Origin: Chlorobiaceae bacterium
Lineage (GTDB): Bacteria > Bacteroidota > Chlorobiia > Chlorobiales > Chlorobiaceae
Reading direction: 5' to 3'
NCBI GenBank assembly: GCA_012972825.1
Contig: JABDHL010000047.1
Span: 1 to 64,000, forward strand
Length of the DNA stretch: 64,000 nucleotides
Shown here: in pieces, positions 8,008 through 18,524 of the stretch
Numbering within the stretch: position 1 is the stretch's first letter
Layout of the letters: the number at the start of each line of letters is the position of its first letter
The notes under the pieces: generated by a model
Database searches by the model: none
The model's input: only the letters and a program-made list of their open reading frames with translations
What the model was told of the DNA's origin: nothing
Program-made: the position numbers and the translations under genes

Positions 8008-9714
8008 ATGCTTTTCAGCCTTTATATCAAAAATTACGCGCTTATCCAGGAACTTACAATTGAGTTCCATCCTGGATTGACCATTATCACCGGTGAAACC
8101 GGTGCGGGAAAGTCCATTCTGATAGGAGCACTGAACCTGGTTCTTGGTGAGAGGGCAAGCAGCGACCTTGTAAGGTCCGGCTCAACAAAAGCGGTCATCG
8201 AAGCGGTACTCAAAGAGATTCACTCTGAAAAGATCGACAGTCTTCTGCGTGCTGCAGAGGTAGAAACAACTCCTGAGCTTATCCTCCGCAGGGAACTTTC
8301 ATCGGGCGGACAATCACGCTGCTTCATCAACGATACACCAGGCACGGTGGCACTCCTTAAACAGGCTGGAGATGTCATTATTGACCTGCACGGACAGCAT
8401 GAACACCAGATGCTGCTGAATACTGAAACGCACGAAACCCTGCTTGATGATTTTGCACGAAGCGCACCAGAAGTAACCGCATACAAAGCAGCCCTTGCAG
8501 AGCTTCAGGAATTGCAGCAGCAGCTGAACAGACTGAAAAAAGAGGCTGCAGAGATTCACGATAAAAAAGATATAGTGGATTTCCAGTTGAACGAGCTCAA
8601 CTCTCTTGACCTGAAAAGTGGAGAAGACGAGAGTATCGATACCGAAATATCCCTGCTTGAAAATGCCGAAGCCCTTTTCGGTCTCAGCACGTCCCTGAGT
8701 GAGCTGCTTTACGACAACGAGCACTCCGTTTATTCCTCTATAGCTTCAGGAGTGCAAATCCTTGAAAAACTTGCCAAGATTGACAGACGCTTCGATATAC
8801 ATCTGGAGGAAACCCGAACGGCAAAAAGTATTATCGATGAACTTGTTCGCTTCACCCGCAGCTACCGGTCAGATATTGATTTTAACCCCGGCAGGCTCGA
8901 CTCACTGCGGGAACGCCAGCTCAAACTCCAGCGCATCTGCAAAAAGTACGGACGCACACTCTCCGGACTGATTGATCTGCAGAACGAGCTTGATGCAAAG
9001 ATTGCATCAGAGATCAACCTTGAAGAAGAGTTGAGCAGTATCGATCAGCAAATCACCCTGCAGAAAGCATACCTGTCAAGAGCTGCGGAAACTCTTTCCG
9101 TAAAACGGCACCAAGCTGCTCAGCATCTTGAAACCATCATACAGCAACAGTTAGCAGAACTCGGCATACCGGACGCAACCTTTATTGTCAGCATAGCTCA
9201 TGAGGAGCAGGTTGAGGGTGAAATCTCAATCGAAGGAAATAATTTTGCCGCATTCAGCAGCGGTTATGACAGGATTGAATTCCTTATTTCTGCCAATCCC
9301 GGTGAAAAACCAAGACCGCTGGCGAAAGTGGCATCCGGTGGTGAAATTTCAAGGATCATGCTTGCCATGAAAAGTGCACTGGCCGGATCAGACAGGCTCC
9401 CTATCCTTATTTTTGATGAAATTGATACCGGCATCAGCGGTCGTGTGGCAGAAGCCGTCGGCAAAAGCCTGAAAAAACTTTCACGCCTGCATCAAATCAT
9501 AGCTATTACCCACCTCCCTCAAATCGCTGCCATGGCTGATCTGCACCTTCAGGTTCAAAAATCTCTGCAAAACGACAGAACCGTTACCGAAGTGACTGCT
9601 CTTGACCATGAAAGCCGACTGCAGGCTATTGCCCGACTTATCAGCGGCAAAGAAATTTCAGCCTCATCACTCAATCTCGCCGCTGAACTTGTTGCTGCCG
9701 CAGCATCAATTTAG
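8008..9714 (+). CDS. recN: DNA repair protein RecN
   Basis: SMC-like ATPase for double-strand-break repair. The Walker A motif GETGAGKS lies near residue 30. Long coiled coils fill the middle (about 150-350). The signature ASGGEISRIMLAMK and the Walker B LIFDEIDTGISG follow, then the His-switch region AITHLPQIAAMAD. The 568-aa length is typical. A TATAAT at 7955-7960 may be part of its promoter, but no convincing -35 box was found. Confidence 0.95.
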   Translation: MLFSLYIKNYALIQELTIEFHPGLTIITGETGAGKSILIGALNLVLGERASSDLVRSGSTKAVIEAVLKEIHSEKIDSLLRAAEVETTPELILRRELSSGGQSRCFINDTPGTVALLKQAGDVIIDLHGQHEHQMLLNTETHETLLDDFARSAPEVTAYKAALAELQELQQQLNRLKKEAAEIHDKKDIVDFQLNELNSLDLKSGEDESIDTEISLLENAEALFGLSTSLSELLYDNEHSVYSSIASGVQILEKLAKIDRRFDIHLEETRTAKSIIDELVRFTRSYRSDIDFNPGRLDSLRERQLKLQRICKKYGRTLSGLIDLQNELDAKIASEINLEEELSSIDQQITLQKAYLSRAAETLSVKRHQAAQHLETIIQQQLAELGIPDATFIVSIAHEEQVEGEISIEGNNFAAFSSGYDRIEFLISANPGEKPRPLAKVASGGEISRIMLAMKSALAGSDRLPILIFDEIDTGISGRVAEAVGKSLKKLSRLHQIIAITHLPQIAAMADLHLQVQKSLQNDRTVTEVTALDHESRLQAIARLISGKEISASSLNLAAELVAAAASI

Positions 9715-9801
9715 AACGAAAGGTAACGGGCACGAACAGGCAATATTGATAAACAACCGATTATCACTTGCTGTTCGATTACAAGATTAAAATTATTCAA
9801 C

Positions 9802-10104
9802 ATGGCATCAAGTCCAAGCACGGTTGATTACATCCTGGAACAAATCGCTCAGGCGGGCAGTGTTTACGCAAGAAAAATGTTTGGAGAATATGCTGTTTAT
9901 TGTGATACAAAGGTTGTGGCTCTGGTTTGCGATGATCAGTTGTTTATCAAGCCGACTGCTGCCGGCAAAGCCTTTCTTGGTCAAGTTGTCGAGGGAAGCC
10001 CGTATTCCGGGGCAAAGCCGTACTTTCTTATTCCTGGTGAGAAATGGGATGACCGGCAATGGTTAACCCAGCTTATAAAAATTTCTGCGGAAGAGTTGCA
10101 ATAA
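9802..10104 (+). CDS. TfoX N-terminal domain protein
   Basis: 100-aa protein matching the TfoX/Sxy N-terminal domain: YILEQIAQAGSVYARKMFGEYAVYCD, then VALVCDDQLFIKPT and PYFLIPGEKWDD. Proteins with only this domain are widespread and their role is unclear; the link to competence holds only for full-length Sxy/TfoX of gammaproteobacteria. Starts at the ATG at 9802, 87 bp after recN. Confidence 0.85.
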   Translation: MASSPSTVDYILEQIAQAGSVYARKMFGEYAVYCDTKVVALVCDDQLFIKPTAAGKAFLGQVVEGSPYSGAKPYFLIPGEKWDDRQWLTQLIKISAEELQ

Positions 10105-10145
10105 AGGAATGATGTGTAGCAAAAATGCGATTGAATGTTACAGTC

Positions 10146-10544
10146 TCACACCCAATTTTCGATCTGTAAAGCAGGTACTCTGATAAACTCTTTGACATTA
10201 TTCGTAACCAAAATCAACCCCTCACTTCGAGCATGTGCAGCAATATGAACATCATGGACACCGATTGGTTGACCCGCTGTTGCAAGGATTGCCCGGATAG
10301 CTCCGTAATGCTGGGAGGCTTTTGGACCATAAGGCAGAACTTCCAGTCGGCTGCAGAAATCTTCAATCACTGAGAGGTTTTCACTCACTTTGCTACTTTT
10401 TTCCGCACCGTAAAACAGTTCTGACAACGTAATGGCAGAAATGGCCATTCGATCTGCGTTTTTGTTAAAAACATCAAGTACATCAATTGGACGACGCTTC
10501 ATCGTATAAATAACGATATTGGTATCAAGCAGATATCGCAACAT
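10146..10544 (-). CDS. vapC: VapC-type PIN-domain toxin (ribonuclease)
   Basis: 132-aa PIN-domain endoribonuclease of a type II toxin-antitoxin pair. It begins [19 protein letters not shown], the usual VapC start with the first catalytic Asp. Glu is in SAITLSELFYGAEKS, and IGVHDVHIAAHA plus LVTNNVKEFIRVP supply the remaining acidic positions. The start codon overlaps the vapB stop (TAATG), so translation is coupled, as is normal for these pairs. Target RNA unknown. Confidence 0.92.
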   Translation of the reverse strand: MLRYLLDTNIVIYTMKRRPIDVLDVFNKNADRMAISAITLSELFYGAEKSSKVSENLSVIEDFCSRLEVLPYGPKASQHYGAIRAILATAGQPIGVHDVHIAAHARSEGLILVTNNVKEFIRVPALQIENWV

Positions 10545-10777
10545 TACAAGGCTTCCCTCTCTGATTGTTTCTGTTCGTCACGCTCTTCCATGAAATCATC
10601 CGTCACCCTTTGCGGCCCGAGGAAAAAACTGTCCCAAGTCTGCCCAACGGGAGAAATGATCCGCTCACTACCTTTTACTCGAACCGTTACTTTTTTAACG
10701 CTGTCCGGTAACCTTACATCAACCGGTAATCTTACTGCTTGAGAGCGATTATTGATAAATACCGTACTTATAGTCAT
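10544..10777 (-). CDS. vapB: VapB-type antitoxin (AbrB/SpoVT fold)
   Basis: 77-aa antitoxin. [20 protein letters not shown] is the AbrB-like DNA-binding start typical of VapB/VagC proteins; the acidic C-terminus ([12 protein letters not shown]) would bind and inhibit VapC. The ATG at 10777 is chosen because a perfect AGGAGG lies seven bases before it; a longer reading to 10864 would run through the promoter. VapB-VapC complexes usually repress their own promoter. Confidence 0.9.
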   Translation of the reverse strand: MTISTVFINNRSQAVRLPVDVRLPDSVKKVTVRVKGSERIISPVGQTWDSFFLGPQRVTDDFMEERDEQKQSEREAL

Positions 10778-10800
10778 TTTTGCCTCCTGAATGGTTGGAT

Positions 10801-10839
10801 ATATAACTAGTATATAGCAAATAATTACTTTGTAAACAA
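10801..10839 (-). promoter_or_regulatory. vapBC promoter with palindromic operator candidate
   Basis: On the reverse strand TTGTTT (10834-10839) and TATATA (10811-10816) are separated by 17 bp, a good sigma-70-like promoter. ATATAACTAGTATAT at 10801-10815, centred on a perfect ACTAGT, lies at the -10 and could be the VapBC operator. Confidence 0.55.
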
Positions 10840-10974
10840 TCCGTTTATTCCTCAATAACCTCAAGAGTTAATATTCTGGAAAAACTTTCCGGCAATAAAA
10901 TAGTCGTTCAGGCATCTTCCAGAACCATTATCCTTGAAAAAGAGTTGAAAAAATCAGGGAAAAATGAGGGATAA
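10840..10974 (+). pseudogene. Possible small coding remnant between vapBC and dapA
   Basis: A forward frame without a clear start reads ...[19 protein letters not shown] and ends EKELKKSGKNEG before a TAA at about 10972. The composition is protein-like (hydrophobic strand, then Lys/Glu-rich helix), but the family is not recognised. It may be the tail of a broken gene or chance. Confidence 0.25.
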
Positions 10975-11091
10975 GGATTGATGTTCTAATTTTGAAATTC
11001 TCTGTATATTCTCACGAGAACGACAAGAGGGCTGGGAACGAGTTCTCCGATTAGAAATACAAAGACTTCCGCTAACAAGGGATAAACAAAT

Positions 11092-11982
11092 ATGTCCAGA
11101 CGATACATTTCAGGATCCGCCGTTGCTCTGGTAACACCGTTCAGGCCTGACAGATCCATTGATACAGATGCTTTACGGCGACTGGTTCAGTTTCATATTG
11201 AAGCAGGAACCGATATCATCATACCCTGCGGTACAACGGGCGAGTCGCCGACACTTTCAGGTGATGAACAGTTTGAAATTATCCACACGGTCAAGGATGA
11301 GGCCAATGGAAAAATAATGATAGCCGCAGGTGCGGGCACCAATTCGACAGCACATGCCGTTGAGCTGGCACAGAACGCTGTAAAAGCAGGCGCTTCAGCG
11401 CTCCTTTCCGTCGCGCCTTATTACAACAAGCCTTCGCAGGAAGGAATTTACCAGCATTACAAGCATATAGCGGAAGCAGTGAGGGTACCGGTTATTATCT
11501 ATAATGTTCCCGGAAGAACCGGATGCAATGTTGCTGCATCGACAATTCTCAGACTTGCCCGTGATTTTGAAAACATTGCGGCTGTCAAGGAGGCATCGGA
11601 CAATTTCACGCAGATTGCGGAGCTTCTTGAAGAACGGCCGGAAAACTTCTCCGTTCTGACCGGTGAGGACCCGCTGATTCTGCCGTTTATAGCAATGGGT
11701 GGGGATGGCGTAATTTCTGTTGCGGCAAACGAGGTACCCTCTCAGGTCAAGAGGCTGGTCGAGGCTGTCAGGCGGGGCGATCTGGCAGAGGCCCGGACGA
11801 TTAACAGCACTTACCGTGCCCTGTTCAGACTGAACTTTGTCGAGAGTAATCCGGTGCCGGTAAAATATGCTCTTGCCCGGATGGGCATGATTGAAGAGAT
11901 CTACAGACTGCCGCTTGTACCTCTTTCGGCAGAAAACAAGGCTCGTTTCGACAAGGAGATGGAATCCCTGGGGCTTCTATAA
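11092..11982 (+). CDS. dapA: 4-hydroxy-tetrahydrodipicolinate synthase
   Basis: First committed step of the diaminopimelate/lysine pathway: condenses pyruvate with aspartate semialdehyde. The 296-aa TIM barrel shows [10 protein letters not shown], the YYNKPSQEG loop, the catalytic Tyr in [10 protein letters not shown] and the Schiff-base Lys in [25 protein letters not shown] precedes the ATG with a weak ribosome-binding site. It converges on gcvPA with a 16-bp gap. Confidence 0.96.
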   Translation: MSRRYISGSAVALVTPFRPDRSIDTDALRRLVQFHIEAGTDIIIPCGTTGESPTLSGDEQFEIIHTVKDEANGKIMIAAGAGTNSTAHAVELAQNAVKAGASALLSVAPYYNKPSQEGIYQHYKHIAEAVRVPVIIYNVPGRTGCNVAASTILRLARDFENIAAVKEASDNFTQIAELLEERPENFSVLTGEDPLILPFIAMGGDGVISVAANEVPSQVKRLVEAVRRGDLAEARTINSTYRALFRLNFVESNPVPVKYALARMGMIEEIYRLPLVPLSAENKARFDKEMESLGLL

Positions 11983-11998
11983 ATGTCAATAAAGAGTG

Positions 11999-13333
11999 TC
12001 AGACAAGAGCCCCAAGGTTTTCTACAAAACTGTCAAGTTCCTGGCGTGTCCGCTTTTCTGTGACGGCAACAAGCAGACCGGTTTCATCGTGGGCTGCAAG
12101 ATCGTAACCGGCAAATACTTTCTTTTCCAGCATCGCAGCAATTATTGCTGCGGCTGGAACAGGAGTCTCAACCACAAATTCACGGAAATAAGGTGACTTG
12201 TACTTCAGGGAAAATCCCGGGATTTCGGAAATTTTTCCCGCGAGGTAGTGGGCCTTCTGTGCGGATTGTGCAGCAACCTCACGAATACCCTCTTTTCCAA
12301 GCAACGAAAGATAGACTGCCGCCTGAAGAGCGTTAAGCGCTTGGTTACTGCAGATGTTCGATGTAGCTTTTTCCCGCCGGATATGCTGCTCGCGTGTCTG
12401 GAGGGTTAGAATAAAACCATCCTCTCCATCCCTGTCTTTGGTCATCCCTACCAGACGGCCGGGAATTTTGCGGACAAGCTGCTGTTTCACTGTGAATATC
12501 CCGAGGTATGGCCCTCCGAAATTTTGAGCATTACCCAGCGGCTGACCTTCACCAACCGCTATATCCGCCCCGTAACTGCCAGGAGCTGCCAAAACACCGA
12601 GTGAGAGAGGATCGGCTGAAACAATAAAGAGTGCTCCGTTTGCATGAGCAATATCGCGTATAGCCTCCACCTCTTCCAGACAGCCGTAAAAATTCGGCTG
12701 CTGAACGACGACTGCAGCGACGCTGCCAGTGACAATTCCCTGTAATGAAGAGATACTGCCGACACCATCTTCAAGGATATTCTGCAGAACTGCAGTGTGG
12801 CCTGAAGCCTCAAGATAGGTTTTCAGAACAGAGCTGTTGTAGGGATGAAGCTTTCCGGCCACCACAACCTGACCACGACCTGTGACATTCATAGCCATCA
12901 AGACTGCTTCGGCGAGAGCTGTAGCCCCGTCATACATAGACGCGTTGGTGACATCCATATCATAAAGACGGCATATAAGACTCTGGTATTCGTAAATCGC
13001 CTGCAGGGTACCCTGAGATACCTCCGCCTGGTAAGGCGTGTATGCCGTGTAGAACTCACTGCGGGATGCAATGGTCTTTATGGCTGCAGGGATAAAATGG
13101 TCATAAGCCCCTCCGCCGAGAAAGCTGACATAATCGGCGGTGCTCCGGTTAGCCGAAGCAAGACCCTCAAGGAGCTTTCGAACCTGGAGTTCATCTGCAG
13201 CAGGAAAAACATTAAGGGCTTTGTTAAGGCGGATTTCTTCAGGGATGTCGGCAATAAGTTCCTCAAAGGAGCCCGCACCGATAGCCCGGAGCATCTCCTC
13301 TCGTTCGCCTGCGGTATTGACAATGAATGGCAT
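11999..13333 (-). CDS. gcvPA: Glycine dehydrogenase (decarboxylating) subunit 1
   Basis: N-terminal half of the split P-protein of the glycine cleavage system. It forms the PLP enzyme with subunit 2 (GcvPB). The start [19 protein letters not shown], the [16 protein letters not shown] motif, [19 protein letters not shown] and [10 protein letters not shown] are characteristic of the 444-aa subunit. The PLP-lysine is expected on GcvPB, which is not in this window. It lies two bases downstream of gcvH on the same strand. Confidence 0.95.
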   Translation of the reverse strand: MPFIVNTAGEREEMLRAIGAGSFEELIADIPEEIRLNKALNVFPAADELQVRKLLEGLASANRSTADYVSFLGGGAYDHFIPAAIKTIASRSEFYTAYTPYQAEVSQGTLQAIYEYQSLICRLYDMDVTNASMYDGATALAEAVLMAMNVTGRGQVVVAGKLHPYNSSVLKTYLEASGHTAVLQNILEDGVGSISSLQGIVTGSVAAVVVQQPNFYGCLEEVEAIRDIAHANGALFIVSADPLSLGVLAAPGSYGADIAVGEGQPLGNAQNFGGPYLGIFTVKQQLVRKIPGRLVGMTKDRDGEDGFILTLQTREQHIRREKATSNICSNQALNALQAAVYLSLLGKEGIREVAAQSAQKAHYLAGKISEIPGFSLKYKSPYFREFVVETPVPAAAIIAAMLEKKVFAGYDLAAHDETGLLVAVTEKRTRQELDSFVENLGALV

Positions 13334-13335
13334 GC

Positions 13336-13719
13336 TTACTCCCCTGTCAGCTGACGGTATGCCGCCGCGTCAAGCAGTGCATTGACTTCCGCCGGGTTCT
13401 CAACCTTAATCCTGACCAGCCAGCCGTTGCTGTAGGGTTCCTGATTAACGATTTCAGCATTGTCAAGCAGCGTATTCTGCTCAAGAATTTCTCCGGCAAC
13501 CGGCGCAAAAAGATCGGCGACTGTTTTGACGGCTTCAACGGTACCGAACACCTCATGCTCTTTCAGCTTTGTGCCTGCTGGTTTCAGCTCAACAAAAACA
13601 ATATCCCCAAGCTCTGACTGTGCAAAGTCAGTAATGCCAACCAGAGCGGTACTGCCATCGTCAAGCAGTTTAATCCATTCATGGTCTTTTGTATAACGAA
13701 GATCTTCAGGAATAGTCAT
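13336..13719 (-). CDS. gcvH: Glycine cleavage system H protein
   Basis: 127-aa lipoyl carrier that shuttles the aminomethyl group between the P and T proteins. YTKDHEWI at the start and [26 protein letters not shown] (lipoylated Lys) and [10 protein letters not shown] are conserved. Encoded directly before gcvPA. No glycine riboswitch was seen in the 129 bp upstream, which separate it from the methyltransferase gene on the same strand. Confidence 0.96.
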   Translation of the reverse strand: MTIPEDLRYTKDHEWIKLLDDGSTALVGITDFAQSELGDIVFVELKPAGTKLKEHEVFGTVEAVKTVADLFAPVAGEILEQNTLLDNAEIVNQEPYSNGWLVRIKVENPAEVNALLDAAAYRQLTGE

Positions 13720-13848
13720 GGCAGAGAGATATAGTATGTTATTTGAGGTTGCAATTGTAGTAACTGAACAGTGAGAAACAAGGTACTATTTTTTTTAAAC
13801 AGCTGAAAAAAGAGAGCATAAAAATCCCTATCATTGGGCAAGTGGACG

Positions 13849-14595
13849 TTATGCAAGCCGCTGCCTCATAGCCTCATAGAGCAGTACCCCTGCCGTCACA
13901 CTGACATTGAGTGACTCCACGCAACCAGCCATGGGAATGCGGACAACATGATCGCAGAACTCCAGCGCTTCCGGAGCCAGCCCGCTCCCCTCCATACCGA
14001 GCACAATAGCCGTAGATTTTTTCATATCTGCGTCGGTATAATTAAGCTCCGCATCCATATCTGCAGCTATAATCTGAACGTTCTGCAGATGCAGAAATTC
14101 CAGGGCGCGCACAAGGCTTTTAACCTTGCAGACTCTCATATGGGAAAGCGCACCCGCAGAGGCTTTATTAACAACGGCGTTAACAGGTGAACCCTTTCCT
14201 TCGACAAGGACAACGGCATCAGCCGCCACAGCTTCAGCCGTTCTGATAATCGCTCCGATATTATGAGGATCATCGAGGCCCTGCAGCACCACAAAGAGAG
14301 GATAGGTATTGCGGGGGCTTTGGAGCACCTCTTCCAGCGAGTAATAGGCAACCGAGCTTATAAGCGCGCAAACTCCCTGATGCTTTGTTGTTCCGGATAT
14401 CAGGGAAAGTTTTTCAAGCCGGGCCTTGCCGCTTACCAGTTTCAGCCTCCTCGCGGTAATGACAATTTCCTTCAACTTGGGATGAGAGGTATTAAACTGA
14501 AAATAAATCTTCTCGATGCTCTCCGGTTTTTGCTGGAGAAGCTCAAGAACAGCATTCCTGCCATAAACAATGTTTTCGGAATGTTCAGCATCCAT
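13849..14595 (-). CDS. TrmH/RlmB-type RNA 2'-O-methyltransferase
   Basis: SPOUT (knotted) SAM-dependent methyltransferase that methylates a ribose in rRNA or tRNA. An N-terminal L30e-like substrate domain (VYGRNAVLELLQQKPESIEKIY) is followed by the SPOUT motifs DPHNIGAIIRTAEA, VLGMEGSGL and ESLNVSVTAGVLLYEAMR. Domain order and length (248 aa) fit RlmB, the 23S rRNA G2251 enzyme, but TrmH-group members are hard to separate by eye. Confidence 0.88.
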   Translation of the reverse strand: MDAEHSENIVYGRNAVLELLQQKPESIEKIYFQFNTSHPKLKEIVITARRLKLVSGKARLEKLSLISGTTKHQGVCALISSVAYYSLEEVLQSPRNTYPLFVVLQGLDDPHNIGAIIRTAEAVAADAVVLVEGKGSPVNAVVNKASAGALSHMRVCKVKSLVRALEFLHLQNVQIIAADMDAELNYTDADMKKSTAIVLGMEGSGLAPEALEFCDHVVRIPMAGCVESLNVSVTAGVLLYEAMRQRLA

Positions 14596-14866
14596 AAACC
14601 CTCTTTTCCTTTTCTGATCTGAATGTATACAATATAAACAGAGCCCTGTTGCGACAGTGCCTGGTATGGTGTCTGGCTGCCGACTCTCTAAAGCAACGAC
14701 GAAATCTAATTAAATTTATCAAAAATCATTTTTTTTTAATATCTTTTCAGTCGCCTCGATTTGATTTCTCTGACTACGATTGAAACTTTTCAGCTTCCTC
14801 GTAGTGTTCTCATCAGTGCACTGCACGTTCATAATTCATCAATACAAATCAAGTGAGACTGCCAGT

Positions 14867-17800
14867 ATGACCCTGATATATAAGACAATGGAGGGAAATG
14901 AAGCCTTGGCTCATGTCTCTTATCGTACAAGTGAAGTGATCTGTATCTACCCGATTACTCCGGCATCGCCGATGGGTGAATATTCCGATGGGTGGGCAGC
15001 CCAGGGAAAAAAGAATATTTGGGGAACAATTCCCAAAATCGATGAATTACAGAGCGAGGCGGGAGCTGCAGCCGCCGTGCACGGCGCTTTGCAGACCGGT
15101 GCATTGACGACGACTTTTACCGCATCGCAGGGCCTTCTGCTGATGATTCCGAATATGTACAAAATTGCCGGTGAACTGACCCCATGCGTCATTCACGTTT
15201 CGGCCCGCGCCCTGGCGGGACAGGCACTCTCTATCTTCGGTGACCATGGTGATGTGATGTCTGTCCGTGGTACAGGCTTTGCCCTGCTTGCATCAAGTTC
15301 CGTTCAGGAAGTTATGGATCTGGGACTTATTTCCGCTGCAGCAACACTTGAATCAAGGGTTCCATTCCTCCATTTTTTCGACGGGTTCAGAACCTCCCAT
15401 GAGATTGCTAAAATCGAGGTCGTTTCTGATGAGATCATAAAAGCAATGATAAGCGATGAGCTCGTTATAGCGCACCGCAATCGCCGAATGAGCCCTGACG
15501 CTCCAGTCCTTCGCGGAACTTCGCAGAATCCTGACGTTTATTTTCAGGGAAGGGAAACCGTCAACAGCTATTACAATGCATGCCCCGGAATAACACAGCG
15601 ATTGATGGATAAATTCGGTGATTTGACCGGTCGGTATTATAAACTTTATCAGTACTACGGTGCAGCGGATGCTGATCGCGTTATTGTACTTATGGGATCC
15701 GGTGTTGAGGCTGTCCGTGAGACCGCTGAATATCTCAACCAGCAGGGAGAAAAAGTCGGAGTCATTCATGCCCGCATGTTCCGGCCTTTTGATATCGAAC
15801 GCTTTGTCGGTGCATTACCTGCAACAGTCAAATCTGTTTCTGTTCTTGACCGGATCAAAGAACCGGGCAGTGCAGGAGAACCGCTCTATCTTGACATTGT
15901 CAATGCCTTGCTTGAAGGTGTTCAGAATGGATTACTGAAATCCCTGCCGAATATTACCGGCGGCAGATACGGCCTTTCTTCAAAAGAATTTACGCCTGCA
16001 ATGGTCAAGTCTGTTTATGACAACATGGCTGTGGCAAAACCGAAAAATCATTTTACAATAGGCATTAATGACGATGTTACCCATACAAGTCTTGACTATG
16101 ATCGTTCCTTCTCTATAGAACCGGATGAAATGTTCCGGGCGCTTTTTTACGGTCTTGGATCAGACGGTACAGTCGGTGCCAATAAAAACAGCATCAAAAT
16201 TATCGGTGAAAACACGGCGAACTATGCTCAGGGATATTTCGTCTACGACTCCAAAAAAGCCGGTTCAATCACCACTTCGCATCTGCGCTTCGGACCTCGG
16301 GAGATTCACTCGACCTATCTGATCACTGAAGCCCAGTTTATCGGATGCCATCACTGGATTTTCCTTGAGATGATCGACCTTCTTAAAAATCTCAAGAAAG
16401 GAGGCACGCTGCTTCTGAACTCACCGTATGCACCCGATGAGCTCTGGGACAAACTGCCGAAAGTCGTTCAGGAACACCTGATTAAGAAAGAGGCTAAGCT
16501 CTATACCATTGATGCTTATACAGTAGCTCATCACAGCGGCATGGGTCAGCGCATCAACACAATCATGCAGGCCTGCTTTTTTGCCATATCAGGAGTACTG
16601 CCCCGGGAAGAGGCAATTGAACAGATAAAAAATTCAATCAGAGAGACCTATGGCAAAAAAGGTGATGAGGTGGTCAAACAGAATATCCAGGCTGTTGATG
16701 ACACTCTCTCCAACCTCTATCAGGTCACCATCGGCTCTGTTGCTGACAGTAAAAAAGAACTCCGACAGCCTATTGTTGGTGAAGCCTCTGATTTTGTATG
16801 CAATGTACTGGCAAAAATCATTGCCGGGGAAGGTGATGACATTCCGGTCAGCGATCTGCCAGCCGACGGCACCTACCCTACGGGAACCTCAAAATTTGAA
16901 AAACGTAACCTTGCCGATGAAATTCCGGTCTGGGATCCGGATTTATGCATACAGTGTGCGAAATGCTCCATGGCTTGTCCCCATGCCGTTATCCGCAGCA
17001 AAGTCTATGATGCAAAATACCTTGAAAACGCACCGCACACCTTTAAATCTGCTGAAGCAAAGGGTGCCAGCTGGGAAGGTATGAAGTACACCATTCAGGT
17101 AGCTCCAGAAGACTGTACGGGATGCGAAATCTGCGCACATGTCTGCCCGGGGAGGGATAAAACCAACCATGAAAGAAAAGCTCTGACTATGAAACCTCAG
17201 CTGCCGCTCAGGGATGCAGAGGTTGACAACTGGAACTATTATCTCAACATTCCTGAATTTGACCGGAGCAAAATCAATACTAAACTCATCAAGGAACAGC
17301 AGCTTCAGGTACCTCTGTTTGAGTTTTCAGGAGCCTGCTCCGGCTGCGGTGAAACGCCGTACATCAAACTCATGACTCAGCTCTTCGGCGACCGTCTTAT
17401 AGTTGGCAATGCAACCGGCTGTTCATCGATTTACGGTGGAAACCTCCCTACAACTCCTTATACTACCAATTCAGATGGTCGTGGGCCTACTTGGTCGAAC
17501 TCGCTCTTTGAAGATACTGCAGAATTTGCGCTTGGTTTTAGAATTTCCATCGATAAGCAACGTGAATATGCCTGCGAACTGCTGCAAAGAGTCTCGGCGG
17601 AAATAGGTGATACGCTCACGACAGAGATACTTGATGCCCGCGAGCTCAATGAACCGGAAATATTTGAACAGCGAAAAAGGGTTGCCATTCTGAAGGAGAA
17701 GCTTCGTCACATCGATACTTCTGATGCCAGAAATCTGCTCTCAGTGGCCGATATGCTTGTAAAAAAGAGCGTCTGGGGGGTCGGCGGTGATGGATGGGCT

Positions 17801-18424
17801 TATGACATCGGTTACGGGGGAGTTGACCATATAACAGCAGGCAACAAAAATATCAACCTTCTGGTGCTCGATACCGAGGTCTATTCCAATACCGGTGGAC
17901 AGGCATCAAAAGCAACGCCGAAAGCCGCGGTTGCTAAATTTGCTGCTGCCGGTCGCACAGCGACAAAAAAGGATCTTGGCATGATTTCCATGTCTTATGG
18001 AACTGCTTATGTTGCCTCTGTCGCCCTGGGCGCCCGCGACGAACATACACTGAGAGCATTCCTTGAAGCGGAGGCTTATAACGGTCCGTCTATTATTATA
18101 GCTTATTCACACTGTATTGCCCACGGCATCAACATGTCAACCGCACTTGAAAATCAGAAAGCTGCAGTTGATTCCGGACACTGGATCCTCTACCGCTATA
18201 ATCCTGCGCGCCTGCTGGAAGGAAAAAATCCGCTTATTCTCGATTCGAAAAAACCAAAAATACCGATTGCGAATTTCCTCGATATGGAAAACCGTTTCAG
18301 AATGCTCAAAAAGAGCCATCCCGCTCTTGCCGACGAATACTACACGGCTATCCAGAAAGAGGTGGATGCACGGTGGGCCCATTACGAATACCTGGCTGCA
18401 CGCACCTCATTCGGTAAAGAGTAG
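14867..18424 (+). CDS. nifJ: Pyruvate:ferredoxin (flavodoxin) oxidoreductase, single chain
   Basis: Interconverts pyruvate and acetyl-CoA + CO2 with ferredoxin. In green sulfur bacteria it works as pyruvate synthase downstream of the reverse TCA cycle. Order of domains in the 1185-aa protein: TPP-binding/catalytic domain (YPITPASPMGEY), transketolase-C-like domain, gamma domain (GLGSDGTVGANKNSIK), two 4Fe-4S sites (CIQCAKCSMACP and CTGCEICAHVCP), a proximal-cluster CSGCGE, and the TPP motif GDGWAYDIGYGG. The ATG at 14867 gives the family start MTLIYKTMEGNEA; an ATG at 14780 would add 29 unrelated residues. It stands alone, divergent from the methyltransferase gene. Confidence 0.96.
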   Translation: MTLIYKTMEGNEALAHVSYRTSEVICIYPITPASPMGEYSDGWAAQGKKNIWGTIPKIDELQSEAGAAAAVHGALQTGALTTTFTASQGLLLMIPNMYKIAGELTPCVIHVSARALAGQALSIFGDHGDVMSVRGTGFALLASSSVQEVMDLGLISAAATLESRVPFLHFFDGFRTSHEIAKIEVVSDEIIKAMISDELVIAHRNRRMSPDAPVLRGTSQNPDVYFQGRETVNSYYNACPGITQRLMDKFGDLTGRYYKLYQYYGAADADRVIVLMGSGVEAVRETAEYLNQQGEKVGVIHARMFRPFDIERFVGALPATVKSVSVLDRIKEPGSAGEPLYLDIVNALLEGVQNGLLKSLPNITGGRYGLSSKEFTPAMVKSVYDNMAVAKPKNHFTIGINDDVTHTSLDYDRSFSIEPDEMFRALFYGLGSDGTVGANKNSIKIIGENTANYAQGYFVYDSKKAGSITTSHLRFGPREIHSTYLITEAQFIGCHHWIFLEMIDLLKNLKKGGTLLLNSPYAPDELWDKLPKVVQEHLIKKEAKLYTIDAYTVAHHSGMGQRINTIMQACFFAISGVLPREEAIEQIKNSIRETYGKKGDEVVKQNIQAVDDTLSNLYQVTIGSVADSKKELRQPIVGEASDFVCNVLAKIIAGEGDDIPVSDLPADGTYPTGTSKFEKRNLADEIPVWDPDLCIQCAKCSMACPHAVIRSKVYDAKYLENAPHTFKSAEAKGASWEGMKYTIQVAPEDCTGCEICAHVCPGRDKTNHERKALTMKPQLPLRDAEVDNWNYYLNIPEFDRSKINTKLIKEQQLQVPLFEFSGACSGCGETPYIKLMTQLFGDRLIVGNATGCSSIYGGNLPTTPYTTNSDGRGPTWSNSLFEDTAEFALGFRISIDKQREYACELLQRVSAEIGDTLTTEILDARELNEPEIFEQRKRVAILKEKLRHIDTSDARNLLSVADMLVKKSVWGVGGDGWAYDIGYGGVDHITAGNKNINLLVLDTEVYSNTGGQASKATPKAAVAKFAAAGRTATKKDLGMISMSYGTAYVASVALGARDEHTLRAFLEAEAYNGPSIIIAYSHCIAHGINMSTALENQKAAVDSGHWILYRYNPARLLEGKNPLILDSKKPKIPIANFLDMENRFRMLKKSHPALADEYYTAIQKEVDARWAHYEYLAARTSFGKE

Positions 18425-18454
18425 TAGGAACACAGGGTTGAATGGACATATTCA

Positions 18455-18490
18455 AAACAAAGCGGGGGAATAGAAGCCTCCGCTTTGTTT
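18455..18490. terminator. Bidirectional terminator between nifJ and TPR gene
   Basis: AAACAAAGCGGGGG (18455-18468) pairs with CCTCCGCTTTGTTT (18477-18490), about 14 bp with one G-T pair, flanked by A and T runs. It lies between two converging genes. Confidence 0.8.
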
Positions 18491-18524
18491 TACTCTTCCG
18501 TATCATAAACAGCCTTGGAAATCG

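Noticed and set aside
13720-13848. Glycine riboswitch before gcvH
   Set aside because: The 129-bp leader lacks the conserved tandem-aptamer sequence and is too short.
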